Part shown: positions 11,650 to 22,805 of the stretch, in pieces
How the letters are laid out: the number at the start of each line of letters is the position of its first letter
Numbering within the stretch: the stretch's first letter is position 1
NCBI GenBank assembly: GCA_037447655.1
Contig: JBBHKE010002410.1
Span: forward strand, 117,841 to 181,840
Origin: Zygnema cylindricum
Taxonomy: Eukaryota > Streptophyta > Zygnematophyceae > Zygnematales > Zygnemataceae
Length of the DNA stretch: 64,000 nucleotides
Reading direction: 5' to 3'
The notes under the pieces: model-generated
Told to the model about the DNA's origin: nothing
Seen by the model: only the letters and a program-made list of their open reading frames with translations
The model's database searches: none
Made by a program: the position numbers and the translations under genes

Positions 11650-12294
11650 AATTGCTTCCTAAACCTACTCATAGCTATCTTCTACTAAACCCCAGACCTA
11701 TAGAAGACTGTATTGTACAAGAAGGTACAGTGAGCAATGTACTTCTTGTACGGCCATTGTACGAAATGGCCTTCCGGTTGACCCTTGTCACCTTAGTAGC
11801 CATGGTTCCTCCTCCCGTGTTTTCCGGCGGCCAATGATATATCGCCACGTGGCATTTGCGTGACACTGTCTCCGATAGCCGCCAAAGGTTAGTTTTGTGT
11901 CGGTGGCGTCAATGTCGGTCGTTAGATCGCGCTAATTTGTGCGGTCCGATCCGTTCGTTTTCACATTTATATGTACATTGTCGTCCGTTAAATGAATGTG
12001 CCGTTATGATACAAATTAAATAGCCATCGCACCCCATGTGTGTAACAATTCATCTATGACTCAACGGATACGGAAGACGGCTACTCCGTACGGCAGTATC
12101 TTGTAGGTTCTAAGATCAAATTTTGGTCTTGCTGCCTAACTTTTGCAGGAGGCTAATCCTCCTATCTGCTTGCCTCTCTCTCTTTCTAAGGCAGCCATGG
12201 CTGCTCTAGAGTCTTAAGTGACTACGACAAGTGTGAGGACTCACTAACATCATAGACGATCAATAGATAGATATATAAAATACCTTTTTAAACA
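11650..12294 (-). repeat. Copia-3 5' LTR fragment
   Basis: It is closely similar to 9405-10080 (shared blocks such as CTATCTTCTACTAAACCC and ACAAGAAGGTACAGTG). It begins TGTTTAAAAAGG on the minus strand at 12294. Its U5 end and the internal 5' region are deleted, so it abuts RT. Confidence 0.75.
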
Positions 12295-13259
12295 TGCAAG
12301 ACAAGTAGAAACTGAAAAGATTAATAAACTGAAAATTGATCTAAAAGGTAGATTTGAGATGAAGGATATGGGGGAGGCAAGTTATATTTTGGGAATTCAG
12401 GTAGAGAGAGACAGAGATAGAAGGACAAACTGACTAACAAAAAAGTAGGCCATTAGGAACATGTTGGAAAAATTTCAGATGGACAAAGCTAATAGTTGTA
12501 AAACTCCAATGGAGCGAAAGAAGGGAAATGAGGGGAGTGTGGAAGAGGGAGTAATAATGTTGGATGATGAATTAGATCTTGAAGAGCAGAAGTTTATGCA
12601 AACTATTCCTTACAAACAAGTAGTGGGCAGCTTAATCTATTTTATGAATTGTACCTGGCCGGATTTGGCTGCAGATATAGGAGTGCTGAGTATAAGTCTA
12701 AGTGCTCCCACTAAAAAAGATTGGGAGGCAGCTAAGAGAGTCTTTAGATATCTTATAGAAACTAGGGATCTATGGTTCCATTTGGGTGGGGACAATACTG
12801 ACATCACCACTTGGAGTGATATCAGTTATGGGGATGCTCCTATGAGGAGATGTACTTCTGGATATGTGTTGTATGTGGATGATGGGGCTTGCTGCAAGAG
12901 CAGCAAACATCAAAAGTTTATTGCTTAGTCCACCATGGAGGATGAGTATATGGCCACTTGCTTTGGTGTAAAAGAATTGATGTGGGTCGTCTTTGCTTCG
13001 TGAGTTTTGCAATCTTAAAAGTGGTGTGTATAAAATCTTTTGTGATAACCAGGTAACCATTCTCATTGCTGCCAATCTCAAACACCACTTCAAAGCCAAA
13101 CACATGGATATTAGACTCGACTTTGTTAGAGAGAAAGTAGAAAACATAATGGTCAGTTTGGAATACAGACAAGATAGTGAAATAGTAGCATATATGATGA
13201 CTAAACATGTACCCTCTCCTAAGATAATTTTCTATAGAGAAAAGTGTGGCCAAAAATAA
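12295..13259 (+). pseudogene. Copia-2 reverse transcriptase C-terminus and RNase H
   Basis: Starts just after the position of the YVDD box with the conserved K-x-DLK...EMKDMGEASYILGIQ segment. RNase H motifs follow: SLIYFMNCTWPDLAAD, YGDAPMRRCTSGY, a stop inside the ST-x-EAEYMA block near 12926, then IFCDNQVTI and KHMDIRLDFVREKVEN. Frameshifts at about 12440 and 12990 show it is dead. Confidence 0.9.
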
Positions 13260-13283
13260 AAGGTGACTAGAAAATAAGGGGAG

Positions 13284-14300
13284 TGTAAAAATTCATGGTT
13301 TTTTGTGAAGAATTTTCTAGGTCTAAATTGAGTAAAATAAAATACAAGAAATCAACAAAGGCCATACATCTTACTCCTTTTTCAAATCCCCACACTTGTC
13401 GCAGTCACTAAAAACTGGAGAGGGAGTCAGAGCCATAACTGCCTATGCTGTTTCATAGTGCAGTCCAGGTAAGAGTTAGCAAAAAGGTTGGACGGACCCA
13501 GGATTTTATCGTGGTACCTATAATCTATCAGACTAGCCAGTAGTCGTTAGCGTTGTCTTATAGGCTAAGAACTGTGTTGAGATATATGGGGCGTGAAAGC
13601 AACTTAAACACTAACTTGTAGATCATTTTATTTAAATAAAAGAACAGACTAGAGCATATAGACTCAGTTGGACAAATAGTGTGAATTGAGATATCGCACG
13701 AAACAAATGTTCTGCACATTTGTTTCAAGAAATAATATAAAAAGATGGTTTGGATCAAACAGCCACCGTAGGAGCCAACATCGCGGAATGGTCGCCTTGG
13801 CAGTTTTCAGTTACAGCCTCACCAAGTAACACGTGGCGCTACCTCATTGGCTTTCGGCATTTCCAAAGCCCACCAGAACAAGTTCGGATATGACATGCGT
13901 CACTTTCTTGGCCATACCGTACATTGGCCGTACAGAAAGTACTCCGGCTCCAATACCTTTCTGTACTGTATAGTTGCTTGATTGGTGTCGTACATCAGTA
14001 GAAGGGGGTTTATAGAGGGGTTTAGGACTTAGCCAAAACTTAGGTAGCCGTCTTCTTCCACAGTGCAACTGTATTTATAGGTCATCTTTGACCAGCCATA
14101 ACTTACTGTTCAGAGGAGCAAATTACGTGATTTTTTTTTTGGCAGGCTCAAAGGAGTCTTGCCTTTAATGGGTTGAAGTTAAGGAAGTTATTTGTTTGTC
14201 AGAGTGGCAGAAATTCTTGATCAAACAAATGTGGGTCAGGGTTGTTATAGAGGCTTTGTGTGAGCTGACTACTCTGAGGACCCATTGAGGTCTCAGAGTT
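13284..14300 (+). repeat. Copia-2 3' LTR (about 1.0 kb)
   Basis: Follows the purine tract AATAAGGGGAG and matches the 5' LTR at 7451 over its length. The last stem-loop pairs ACTCTGAG (14271-14278) with CTCAGAGT (14292-14299). The end after 14299 differs from the 5' LTR and lacks CA. Confidence 0.8.
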
Positions 14301-15190
14301 AAAAACTTAAATAAGCGTTTTTTTTGCTCGTGGTGAATATGATTACAATGATATAAGTGCGATGACAAAATATGACAAAACGTACATTTTCACGTCATAC
14401 ATTGGATTCCAGGCTTTGGGTTGTAAAACGGAGTTACCTTAGCTATGCAATTGTACAACTTTAATACGTTCAACCAGTTCAGTTTTGTATTGTGTAATGA
14501 ACGAAACTATAACGACATGTATTCGATGTTTACGTTTTGTTTCACATAACTTATATTGAACTCAGTGATTGATTTTGATTTTTTTGTCGTTCGCGGGGAT
14601 AACGAGCGTTGTATGACGTCAAATATAGACCTTTAACCGTAATAAGGTGCCCGGTGGGCTGCTTTTTTAGAATTTATGCATTGTAATATTGGGACTTAAT
14701 TCTAAGAAGGATGCGTATAGTCAGATCAAACGGAGAACAAACCTTTTTTTAGTATCACTGTTATTTTAATCGAATGTAAAACGGAGAACAAACCACTTAT
14801 TAGGATACATGTTAATTCTAATTGGCGGTAATACGTCGACGAAAAGTGATCGGCCGGCGTCGAAAGAGTATCATTGGCTGTTGCCGAAAACACGTGGCCT
14901 GTTTAATATCCACGTATTTCTAAAGCTGGTCACCGATCGTAGATGATGCTGGAAAAACCGTTTGTCACGGTTATGATGCTCGTATTTCATCCCATCAACT
15001 TTTTGCCGTACAACCTATAAGTTGGATGTGTTTCCATGGCGCTATCAACAATTTCGTCGACGATATAAGTTTTGAATTATTCAACCAAATTGAACCAACT
15101 TTTATATGTTTTGGCTTGTATTACCAGTTTTTAAATATTTATAAAATTGAAAGCCAAACAAAAGTTCAAATTTTGAAATTTTAACGAAAC
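14301..15190. other. Intergenic DNA without recognised features
   Basis: AT-rich sequence with no convincing reading frame or repeat that I can identify. Confidence 0.5.
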
Positions 15191-15385
15191 GAGCAGAATG
15201 GCAATTCCCTCCATTTTTACCGCGCAAAGTCACTTTCATTTGCATCTCGTGTATTATATAAATGTATCTTTGAATATGACAACGACACTACCAACTCTTT
15301 GTCCTCATTTGTTTAGGTTGCCATTGTCTTCCTTTTCGGATGCTCCATTTTCTTATTTATTAAGTGATATTAAGGGTTTCAAAGT

Positions 15386-15685
15386 ATGTGGACCCTCACT
15401 AGAATTTGGGGTGCCAACCCTGGTGAAAGCATCAACAATCCCCATAACACTCAATCTGAACACGATGAAGAAGATGAGAGGAACAACGAGGAAAACGCAT
15501 TGCCGAATGTGGAAGAGAGTGAGCCGAATGAGGAAAAGAGTGAGCCGGAAGTGGAAACCTCAGTTGACCCGACGACCATTGTGGAAGGGTTTTTCCCGTC
15601 CTCGGCCAATCCAAGAGGACGTGTTGCCCACAGAAAAATTAAACACGTGTCGACTAAGGCAACTCGAATACGAGTAATAAACTAG
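15386..15685 (+). CDS. Acidic hypothetical reading frame, possibly 5' part of the transposase gene downstream
   Basis: About 99 residues, of which the middle (residues 22-60) is very acidic, with repeated E-x-x-E and SEPN/SEPE-type runs and almost no aromatic residues. The C-terminus turns basic (RGRVAHRKIKH...). No family is recognised. It lies 0.8 kb upstream of the DDE remnant on the same strand, and a possible splice donor GTAAGC follows at about 15780, so it might be an early exon of that gene. It could also be chance; no start context or homology supports it. Confidence 0.3.
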   Translation: MWTLTRIWGANPGESINNPHNTQSEHDEEDERNNEENALPNVEESEPNEEKSEPEVETSVDPTTIVEGFFPSSANPRGRVAHRKIKHVSTKATRIRVIN

Positions 15686-16530
15686 ATGTTGAACGACTGC
15701 GAAATGAACGGGTCGAAAGAACTCATCCCAAGGACCATGAAGAAGTTTCCGGAACATTTTACCGGAGTGTACGGTACAAGTAAGCTATTTCAGTCAAACC
15801 TTCTCCCATTTATTAAATGGTTTCATTGCATCCTTTTATTTTTGCTATTACTTCCATTTACAATGCGTTTTTAAATTTTGTTCTGTTTTGCCTCTATAGT
15901 TTTTGCATATTATTATGTTGGACCGCCGCCATTCCCTCTCAATCTACATCCTAACCACTCATTTTCTCCCCATTAGTGCGTGTTTTTTTCTGTTGTCCAT
16001 TGGTATGCATTGTGGTTGCTATTTTTTTTCTTTTATTTTCCACATGACTGACAATTTCCTTGTGGGGTTCATGTACGATCGACGATAGTGTTTTGTCACG
16101 GTGTAGGCGACGACATCATGTCATCGCTTCAATGATGGGTTTAACAAATATAATGAATGGATGATAACACCTCGTAAGAACAAAAGTGCGAATGACGGAC
16201 GACAGTGGTTCGTCGTTTCAACTTAACCAGTGACAACATCAAGATAAAAACTCCAACAATGGTATTATCGAATGAAATTCGCGAGCGACGAAGTTGTTTC
16301 GTCGATTCACTGTTAGGAAACTCGAATACAATTGAACGGTCGACGATATTATATTGTCGCTTGAACGTTGCTTCATCAATCGCAAGGTCAAGGGTTATAT
16401 AGTCCAACAATGAATAGTGGAATGCGGCTACTGCATAACTATGTGAGTAAAAGTCTGGGCTAGGGAAAATTTAAACAAGCAATATAAAGTGTTAATTTTT
16501 TCCTTTTTTTGTCCATTACATATATTTTCA

Positions 16531-17190
16531 GGTGTTTGTTATCGGACTGGTCCGAAGGGTTGGAATGATAAAACGGTGTTCCCACAATGGTTCAAAGAGG
16601 CGAGGTCTTATCAAGTGGACCGGGAAAGACGACAAAAAATTATGTTCCTGGAAAATTTGTCAGATGAGTTGAAGCGAGTTCTACAAGCAAAAAACACCAT
16701 TTTACACTTCTTCCCCCCTAATGGAACCTATCTTGTTCAACCAACCGAATGTTTCGCGATTTCTAAATTTAAGGACTTGTGGACTTGCATATGGGACAAT
16801 TAGAAGGCGAAAGGAATTGAATCCAGACAATGGGCTAAACCTTCGAGTTGTGGATGGTCCGGAAAATTGGTTGGACCCAGTAAGGCATTTTTTTTGAAAT
16901 TGGCAAGGGACTCTATCTGAGAGGTTTTTGCAATGAGAGACAAAAACGAGATGAGGTATGCAAGAAAAGCCATGTTTTAATGTGGCTTGTCTTTACGTGA
17001 CGGACGGTGGGAAAAAGACATGTTTACATAGCAATTGCAAGCAATAATCATCAAACACCGCAACCACTTTGACGACGAGGTAGTGGAACCTCCTTGCTCC
17101 AGGGCAAAAGAATTCCTCCGAAATATTGAAGATGGCGATAGTCAACAACATAGCATTTTTAGCGAGGGAGGGATGAGCGACAACAAGTTT
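16531..17190 (+). pseudogene. DDE transposase remnant, pogo/Tc1-mariner (DDE_1) type
   Basis: An exon-like stretch begins after TTTTCAG at about 16531. It encodes GWNDKTVFPQWF, then KIMFLENLSDE, then HFFPPNGTYLVQP-T-E followed by SKFK. This order matches the core of pogo/Tigger-type DDE_1 transposases: GW...F..W, then a LLLDN-x-S/A-H block, then LPPN-T-x-LLQPLD with FK. In the two places where that family has an aspartate (LDN, QPLD) this copy has glutamate. A TAG at 16801 interrupts it. Related sequence may continue to about 17190. The protein would cut and paste DNA; this copy looks inactive. Confidence 0.5.
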
Positions 17191-17527
17191 TAAAGATTTT
17201 ATATAACTACATATTGTGTTATTCTTTTTTAAATCTTAGTTTGGGAATGGTAGTTTAATTATTGAGTAGGAATGGTAGTGATACTCGTGGCAGCTTAATG
17301 TAGACAGTTCATGAAGTTTAGTAGCAATTCATTTTATAGGACACATCAAATTTTGTATGTGTGAATGATATTATATAGGATATTACAATATCGGTTTTTC
17401 CCAAGCTTACATGTTTTATATAATGTGGAATTGGATGCATTTAAAAATATTCACGTGTATTTACCTTGAGATATTGTTAAGGTGGTATTCGGAAATGGAG
17501 TGTGCGTGTAGTATGGATTTATACATT
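17191..17527. other. AT-rich spacer
   Basis: No gene or repeat is recognised between the transposase remnant and the minus-strand LTR. Confidence 0.4.
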
Positions 17528-18190
17528 TTGCTGACTTGAGGCAGTTGGTGCCCCATAGGAAGAAGAAGAAGCATCAGCAGTTGCCATAATAATCAAAGCA
17601 CAAAAGAAGATATTCTCACGAAATCCACAAAATGACAGACTACACAATGAAGCCCCAGTTTTCATACAAGGATTTTCTAACTCCCAAAATATTCTAAGTC
17701 CTACATATGCAAGTGAGCCTACAGCTGATCTACACCGTACCGCCATTACCGTGGTCGACTGGTACACTAAACCTTATCAAAACAAAACTCGCCGTATATC
17801 GTACAAAATATTTACATCAATCTTAAAAATTGACTACCGCTAAAATGAAATAGTACACGGTTAAAGTTTGTCCACTGAAATGACTGTGTAGTCAATATTT
17901 CCCTTCCAAAAATAAGGGTTGACGGAGTCCGCCGTCCGCGCATTCATTCATCACCGAAGATGAACCTCCACGTGTAAATGCGGTCCCCGAATGAATCTGT
18001 ACTTCGTCATCCGGATCAAAAAACCTTGACTCCCTCATGGACCGACACGTGTCTTTGGAGTGTATTGAACTTGTGTACTCCCTTCGAATTTACATACCAC
18101 ACTAAATCATGTCTACGCCAATTAACTGTAAACAAAAATGATTAAGTTCGGAATCTTCTTTTCACACACAAGATATAGTCCAAAACAACA
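17528..18190 (-). repeat. Probable Copia-4 3' LTR (663 bp)
   Basis: Minus strand begins TGTTGTTTTGGAC 24 bp after the RNase H stop, preceded by ACGGGAA, and could end GTCAGCA at 17528. It shares no sequence with the other LTRs. There is no second LTR to confirm the boundaries. Confidence 0.5.
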
Positions 18191-18213
18191 TTCCCGTAAA
18201 CCTTTAGACTCTC

Positions 18214-19296
18214 TCAGTTACTAAGTCCACATGCCTTTCTAAAAAACAGCAATTTAGGTGCAAGAAAAGGCTTATTCATCATATCTGCTACCATCTTCTC
18301 ATGCGGCAGATAACTGAGTTTAAAAAATTTGTTCATCACCTTCTCTCTTACAAAATGTAGCGTGATATCAATGTGTTTGCTTTTGAAGTGATGACTTAGG
18401 TTAGATGCAATCGCTATAGCTACGTGGTTGTCACACCACTCTATTTGAGGTCCAGGTTGCATAAAATGAAGTTCTTAAAGGAGTGACATCACCCAAAGTA
18501 ACTCCTTGACAACAGAGCTTGCTGCCATGTATTCAGCCTCCATTGAAGACTAAGCTGTGACTTTCTGAAGCTTGCTGCTCTACCAGCATGTTCCACTTCC
18601 AATCTTCAAAATGAATTTGGTGGTGGAGCGGCGGCTTGGCATGTCTCCGTAGCTCGTATTGCTCCAAGTCTGAATTTTGACTTCATCTCCGCCGAGAGCA
18701 AGTCGCAGATTCCGTGTCCTTCCAAGATACCAAAGAACCCTCTTTGTTGCCTAATAATCCGATCTCCTCGAATTTTGTAAAATTTGTCTTAAAGCATCAA
18801 CTGTTGCCTCAATGTCCAGCTGTGAGCAGTTTTTGAAGTAGATTAGGCTGCCGACAATCTGACGGTATGGAATGGCAGCTATAAAATTTGCCTCCCCTGA
18901 TTCCAAGGTGTTATCAAGAATGACTCCTCCATCGGTCTCTATGCCTTCCACCTTTTGCTTACATTCCATGGGAGTGGCACTTGCCTTTGCCTCTGCCATG
19001 CCAAATGTTTCAAGCATATTCCCAATCGCTTCTCGCTGCGTTAGATAGATTATTCTCTTATCTCTATCCCTTTCTACGTGAATTCTAAGAATATACTTTG
19101 CCTCCCCTAAATCTTTCATCTCAAATTTGGAATTCAAGGCTGCTTTTATTTTATTAATCTCATTTAATGACTTACTTAGTAGCAACAAATCATCTACGTA
19201 CACCGCAATGTAAATAATCCCATCTTCCCCTTCTAGAACATAGATTGAGTGATATGAACTAATCCTTACAAAACCGAGACCAGTTAGAAACTCATC
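18214..19296 (-). pseudogene. Copia-4 reverse transcriptase and RNase H
   Basis: Frame 19203-18751 holds YVDDLLLLSKS (catalytic box intact), EMKDLGEAKYILRIHVERD and SLIYFKNCSQLDIEA. Frame 18462-18214 holds EWCDNHVAIAIA, KHIDITLHFVREKV and a MADMMNKP-like C-terminus. A frameshift lies between about 18480 and 18750. Only the RT C-terminal half is present. Confidence 0.88.
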
Positions 19297-20418
19297 CTGG
19301 ACTAGAAAATAAGGGGAGTGTAGAAATAAATGGTTTTTGTTTGGTATTTTCTAGGCCTAAATAGTGTAAAATAAAAACAGTAGAGAAGCAAAGGCAAACT
19401 GCCTCTTACTCCACTCTAAAGTCCATACACTTGTCGCAGTCACTGAAAACTGGAGAGGGAGTTCAAGCCATGGCTGCTTAGGCTTCTCAAGGAGACAAAG
19501 AGAAGAGCCATGGCTACCTAGGCTTCTCAAGGAGACAAAGAGAAGATCAGACCAGACTTACCAAAAGAGCTGCCGGAACCAGGATTTGATCATGGTACCT
19601 ACCGTCCGTCAAAGAAACCGGTAGCCGTTAGCTTTATCCTACAGTCTAAGACCAGTGCTAAATTTTTTAGGGTACAATAAGTATTTAAACATGTACACGT
19701 AACGAAATTCATTTAACGAGTTATGGCTCGGAAAATAAATGGAACTACCGCGGACGCACTAGAAGAAACCATGACGCACGAAATGAAACCAAACATTCAA
19801 TTTAAACGGACAGAATTTAACGATGTTGTCGATCGGACGGCTCACAATGGAGCCGAAGCACTGGAGTAGTTGTTTGGCGGTTTATGGAGGAGACGTCATC
19901 GGATGACACATGGCAGCATACTAGTGGACGGCGGAGATTGCGGAGGGGGCAATTATGGCTCAAAAAACTGAAAAATGACAGAAGCCAGAGGGACGGCCAT
20001 GCGGTACCATGACCGTAGAAGAAGTATAGTGGCACCTATACCTTCTTGTACTTTACAGTTGTAGGATTGGCTAGGTACAGCAGTAGTAGGGGGTTCAGAG
20101 AGGGGATTAAGACTTAGACAATTTGTAGATAGCTGCCCCTCTCTCAAAGCGCATTTGTACAAAAGGTCGACTTTGACCATCTATAACTTACTGCCCAGGG
20201 GAGCAAATTAAGTGATTCTATTGAATTAAGTGATTCTTTTTGCAACAGACTCAAAGGAGTCTTGTCTTCACATGGGTGAAATTAGTTTAGTTTGGTGTTT
20301 GCGGGGGTGACAGTCAGTCTTGGCCAAACTCAAAAAGGTAAGGGCTATTCTAGGGGCTTCCAGTGAGCTACTTACTATGAGAACCAATGAGACCCTCAAT
20401 GGAGGTCTCATAGTTGCA
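19297..20418 (+). repeat. LTR (19319-20418) with 22 bp of internal 3' end, long-LTR copia family
   Basis: ACTAGAAAATAAGGGGAG (the element's 3' tail and polypurine tract) precedes TGTAGAAATAAATGG at 19319. The LTR ends GTTGCA at 20418. It carries the tRNA-like block near 19570-19640 and all leader stem-loops. Its terminal stem is ACTATGAG (20374-20381) with CTCATAGT (20407-20414). A tandem ~40-bp repeat (AGCCATGGCT..AGGCTTCTCAAGGAGACA) lies at about 19466-19545. Confidence 0.8.
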
Positions 20419-20740
20419 CCATGTTCTGTGAAAACAGCGAAAAAAAACCCTTATTTGAACACATGGGCACACACTTTTAAACAGTACGGCGTTGTTTTAC
20501 AGGAAAACGACAGAAAAAAAACCCTACTTATGCACATAGGGACATACCCTAAGTACAGTATTATTGTAGTAATGTAGTCGTCCGTACGATCATTTGTAGA
20601 TGCTACCCAAAACCGAGGCGACCCAAAAATTGCCTCGATTTTTGTCATACTGTGTTTAAGCGTACAATATTTTAACGAAAATTTCAAGTTGTGCTTCATA
20701 CAATATACTATTGCGCAAAAGGCAGAAAAAACATTATTTC

Positions 20741-20784
20741 TCCCACAATGTGAATAAGTTTAGTAGTTTCGAGCCTACTATAAA
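20741..20784 (+). promoter_or_regulatory. U2 (copy A) promoter: USE and TATA
   Basis: TCCCACAATG at 20741-20750 resembles the plant snRNA upstream element (RTCCCACATCG). TATAAA lies at 20779-20784. They sit about 69 and 31 bp before the U2 start, the spacing typical of plant Pol II snRNA genes. Confidence 0.75.
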
Positions 20785-20809
20785 GTCTCCAGTCAATGCT
20801 TAAAAATGT

Positions 20810-21000
20810 ATAATTTTCTCGGCCTTTTGGCTAAGATCAACTGTAGTATCTGTTCTCATCAGTTTAATATCTGATACGTGGTCCATCGAACCACACGATT
20901 TTAACCTTATTTTTGTTGGGGAAGGTGTCCAAAGGCCACCAACTGGTCGGACCCTTGAGCGTCGTCTCGGTATGGCACTACCGGCGAAAAACGCGCACCC
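20810..21000 (+). ncRNA. U2 spliceosomal snRNA, copy A (divergent)
   Basis: U2 pairs with the intron branch point in the spliceosome. The core TTCTCGGCCTTTTGGCTAAG, the branch-recognition GTAGTA and the stem II segment ATCAGTTTAATATCTGAT are present. A Sm-like site (ATTTTTGTTGG) precedes the 3' stem-loops, giving about 191 nt. Compared with copy B, the first bases (ATAATTTTCTC for ATACCTTTCTC), CAACTG for CAAGTG, and a C in stem II differ. The change just 5' of GTAGTA touches a normally invariant region, so this copy may be a pseudogene or a variant U2. Confidence 0.85.
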
Positions 21001-21604
21001 CTTCTTCTTGAGGAAAAAAATAAATCAAATTGGACAGTAATAATTTACAAGTAGCCCCATTGTTTAGAATCATCTCATACTGTGTACTATTTTTCTATTA
21101 AAACAAAGCTAGGAGGGAATGATTAGGAAGATATCGTTGCCTTAGTACTAGCTAGAAAGGAATGACTATGGGGAATCACTTGTGACCCAATGTTATTGTA
21201 ATAATTATGATAAAATGTTGAAAGCTAAAGATTTTCAATAAAATACAATGTAGAGCGGTTTCTGTCCCAGAGTACTACAGTACTACCTCAATTGTGATGA
21301 AAATTCATTTTGACTGTCTTCCGATCTCATGACTTTCCATCTCATGCTCTCAAATGTCCTCAAATGTTATAATATATTTCTAGAGATATTAGTAATTGAT
21401 AAAATCCCCCAAATGTTTCATCCGTAAAAAAAAATTTTATTTAGGTGACTAAATTTGTAAAATCAAAAAAGGATTACATTTTACTTGAGGTAATAAAAAA
21501 AACGCATTCCTCTCGCATCGCATTCAAATGTTTTTCTGGGGAATGCAAAGACCACATTAGCATATCACGAGTCTTCTCTTGGGTCTTAAATGGCATCACA
21601 TTCG

Positions 21605-22742
21605 TGTTAAAACTTGTGTATTTTCTAAGTCTAAATTTATTCTATGTGTTTGTCAGATGGTCTTGTCTAAGTCATCCATACTTGTCCTTGTCACTAGAAG
21701 ACAGAGATAGCCATGGCTGCCCCCATAGTAAGAAAGAAACAGGCAAACAGGCATGCAGAGCCATGGCAGCCCCCATAGTAAGAAAAAAACAGGCAAACAG
21801 GCATGCAGACATGCAGTAGACTGGTAGAAAAACTAACAGGTAACCAAAATGTTGCCTATGGCAGAATTTGAACCTGGGTCTGTGGTTCCCTATGACGTTA
21901 GCCTTATCCACTAAGGCTTTACCGAAACGATGTACGTAAAAAATTTTAAAGATATATAAACATTAACGCAGCGGCTAATTAATACCAAACTAACGAAGAG
22001 GAACAAGCCATGCACGTACGCGAATCTGAACCGTGTAAAATATGTTTTGATAGGACGGCCAACATTGTAGCCGCCACCCAAAGTGATATTTTGGAGGCAT
22101 TTGGAGATTGCGTCAGGCGGTGCCACGTGGCGCCGCATTACTTGATACCGGAGAAGATGGGAGGAGGAACCATGGCTTCCAATTTGAGAGGTGTCACCTT
22201 GTAGACCATTGTAGACAATGGGCGTATAATAAGTACATCGCCCATTGTACCTTGTTGTACTATATAGTGTTCCTATTGGACTAGGGTTTAGTAGTAGGTA
22301 GTCGTGAGTAGGAAGACCAAGACTTAGTGATATTTAGGTACCCCTCTCTAAGAGAGCTTGTAACTATAAATATCATCTTTGACTAGCCAGCCAGAACTAA
22401 CTGCTCAGGGGAGCAAATTCAGTGATTCTTTTTGCTGCAGACTCAGGGGAGTCTAGGCTACAAAAGGGTGTAGTGGGTCAGAGTATTTGCCTGCTAGGGT
22501 GGTGGTATTTGTAAGGTAAAGTCAAAGTGCGGAATGTTATCCTAAAATCATATTCCGACTTTGCATTTTGAGGTGGAACAAAGCACACAAAAAGTCTTAT
22601 TTCACAGGGGTGAAGTTATAATGGGGTTCTCACTGTCAAGGTGTTATTCATTCGGATTTGTATCAAATTGGAGTTGGCTCTATCTAGATAAGCTTCTTTA
22701 GATTTGCAAATTCTGTAGGGGAATGGATCTCACAGAATTTCA
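21605..22742 (+). repeat. Copia-5 5' LTR (1138 bp)
   Basis: Ends ACAGAATTTCA followed by GGTTATAGGCCC. It has a tandem duplication of about 55 bp near 21712-21815 (ATGGCWGCCCCCATAGTAAGAAA unit). The tRNA-like block lies at 21864-21913, and leader hairpin CTACA/TGTAG at 22458-22473. Confidence 0.88.
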
Positions 22743-22754
22743 GGTTATAGGCCC
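22743..22754 (+). promoter_or_regulatory. Copia-5 primer-binding site
   Basis: GGTTATAGGCCC directly follows the LTR; it is one base off the half initiator tRNA-Met complement GGTTATGGGCCC. Confidence 0.7.
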
Positions 22755-22805
22755 ACCATCTAGGTTGCCTTTTTTGATGGAACAGACTTCACTTATTGGG
22801 GATTT

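Larger units (their letters stand above)
9211..12294 (-). mobile_element. Copia-3: minus-strand copia element inserted in Copia-2
   Basis: Reading the minus strand there is an LTR fragment (12294 to about 11650), then RT and RNase H (11625-10093), then a 3' LTR (10080 to about 9211). Gag, protease and integrase are absent: the LTR fragment joins directly to the start of RT. Copia-2 sequence resumes at 12295 in the middle of its RT, showing the nesting. Confidence 0.8.
7451..14300 (+). mobile_element. Copia-2: copia element interrupted by Copia-3
   Basis: The two LTRs, 7451-8489 and 13284 to about 14300, start with closely matching sequence (TGTAGAAATTCATGG and TGTAAAAATTCATGG). Between them only pieces of the internal region remain. 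A primer site and gag fragment lie at 8490-8895. RT and RNase H run from 12295 to 13259 in the same orientation. The middle is occupied by an extra LTR fragment (8890-9185) and by Copia-3 on the minus strand. The 3' LTR terminus has lost the usual CA, so the right end is approximate. Confidence 0.8.
17528..19296 (-). mobile_element. Copia-4: minus-strand copia fragment
   Basis: On the minus strand the RT C-terminal half (19296-18751) leads to RNase H (to 18214) and then a probable LTR (18190-17528). The protein is a divergent copia relative of Copia-1. The 5' side is cut off at about 19296, where plus-oriented sequence from another element begins without any spacer. Confidence 0.75.

Noticed and set aside
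16205-16402. Frames at 16141-16410 on both strands
   Set aside because: They fall in the likely intron before the DDE exon and lack motifs.
21864-21913. Calling a tRNA gene in the LTR
   Set aside because: A and B boxes are suggestive, but the acceptor and anticodon stems do not fold properly, so it is kept as a finding only.
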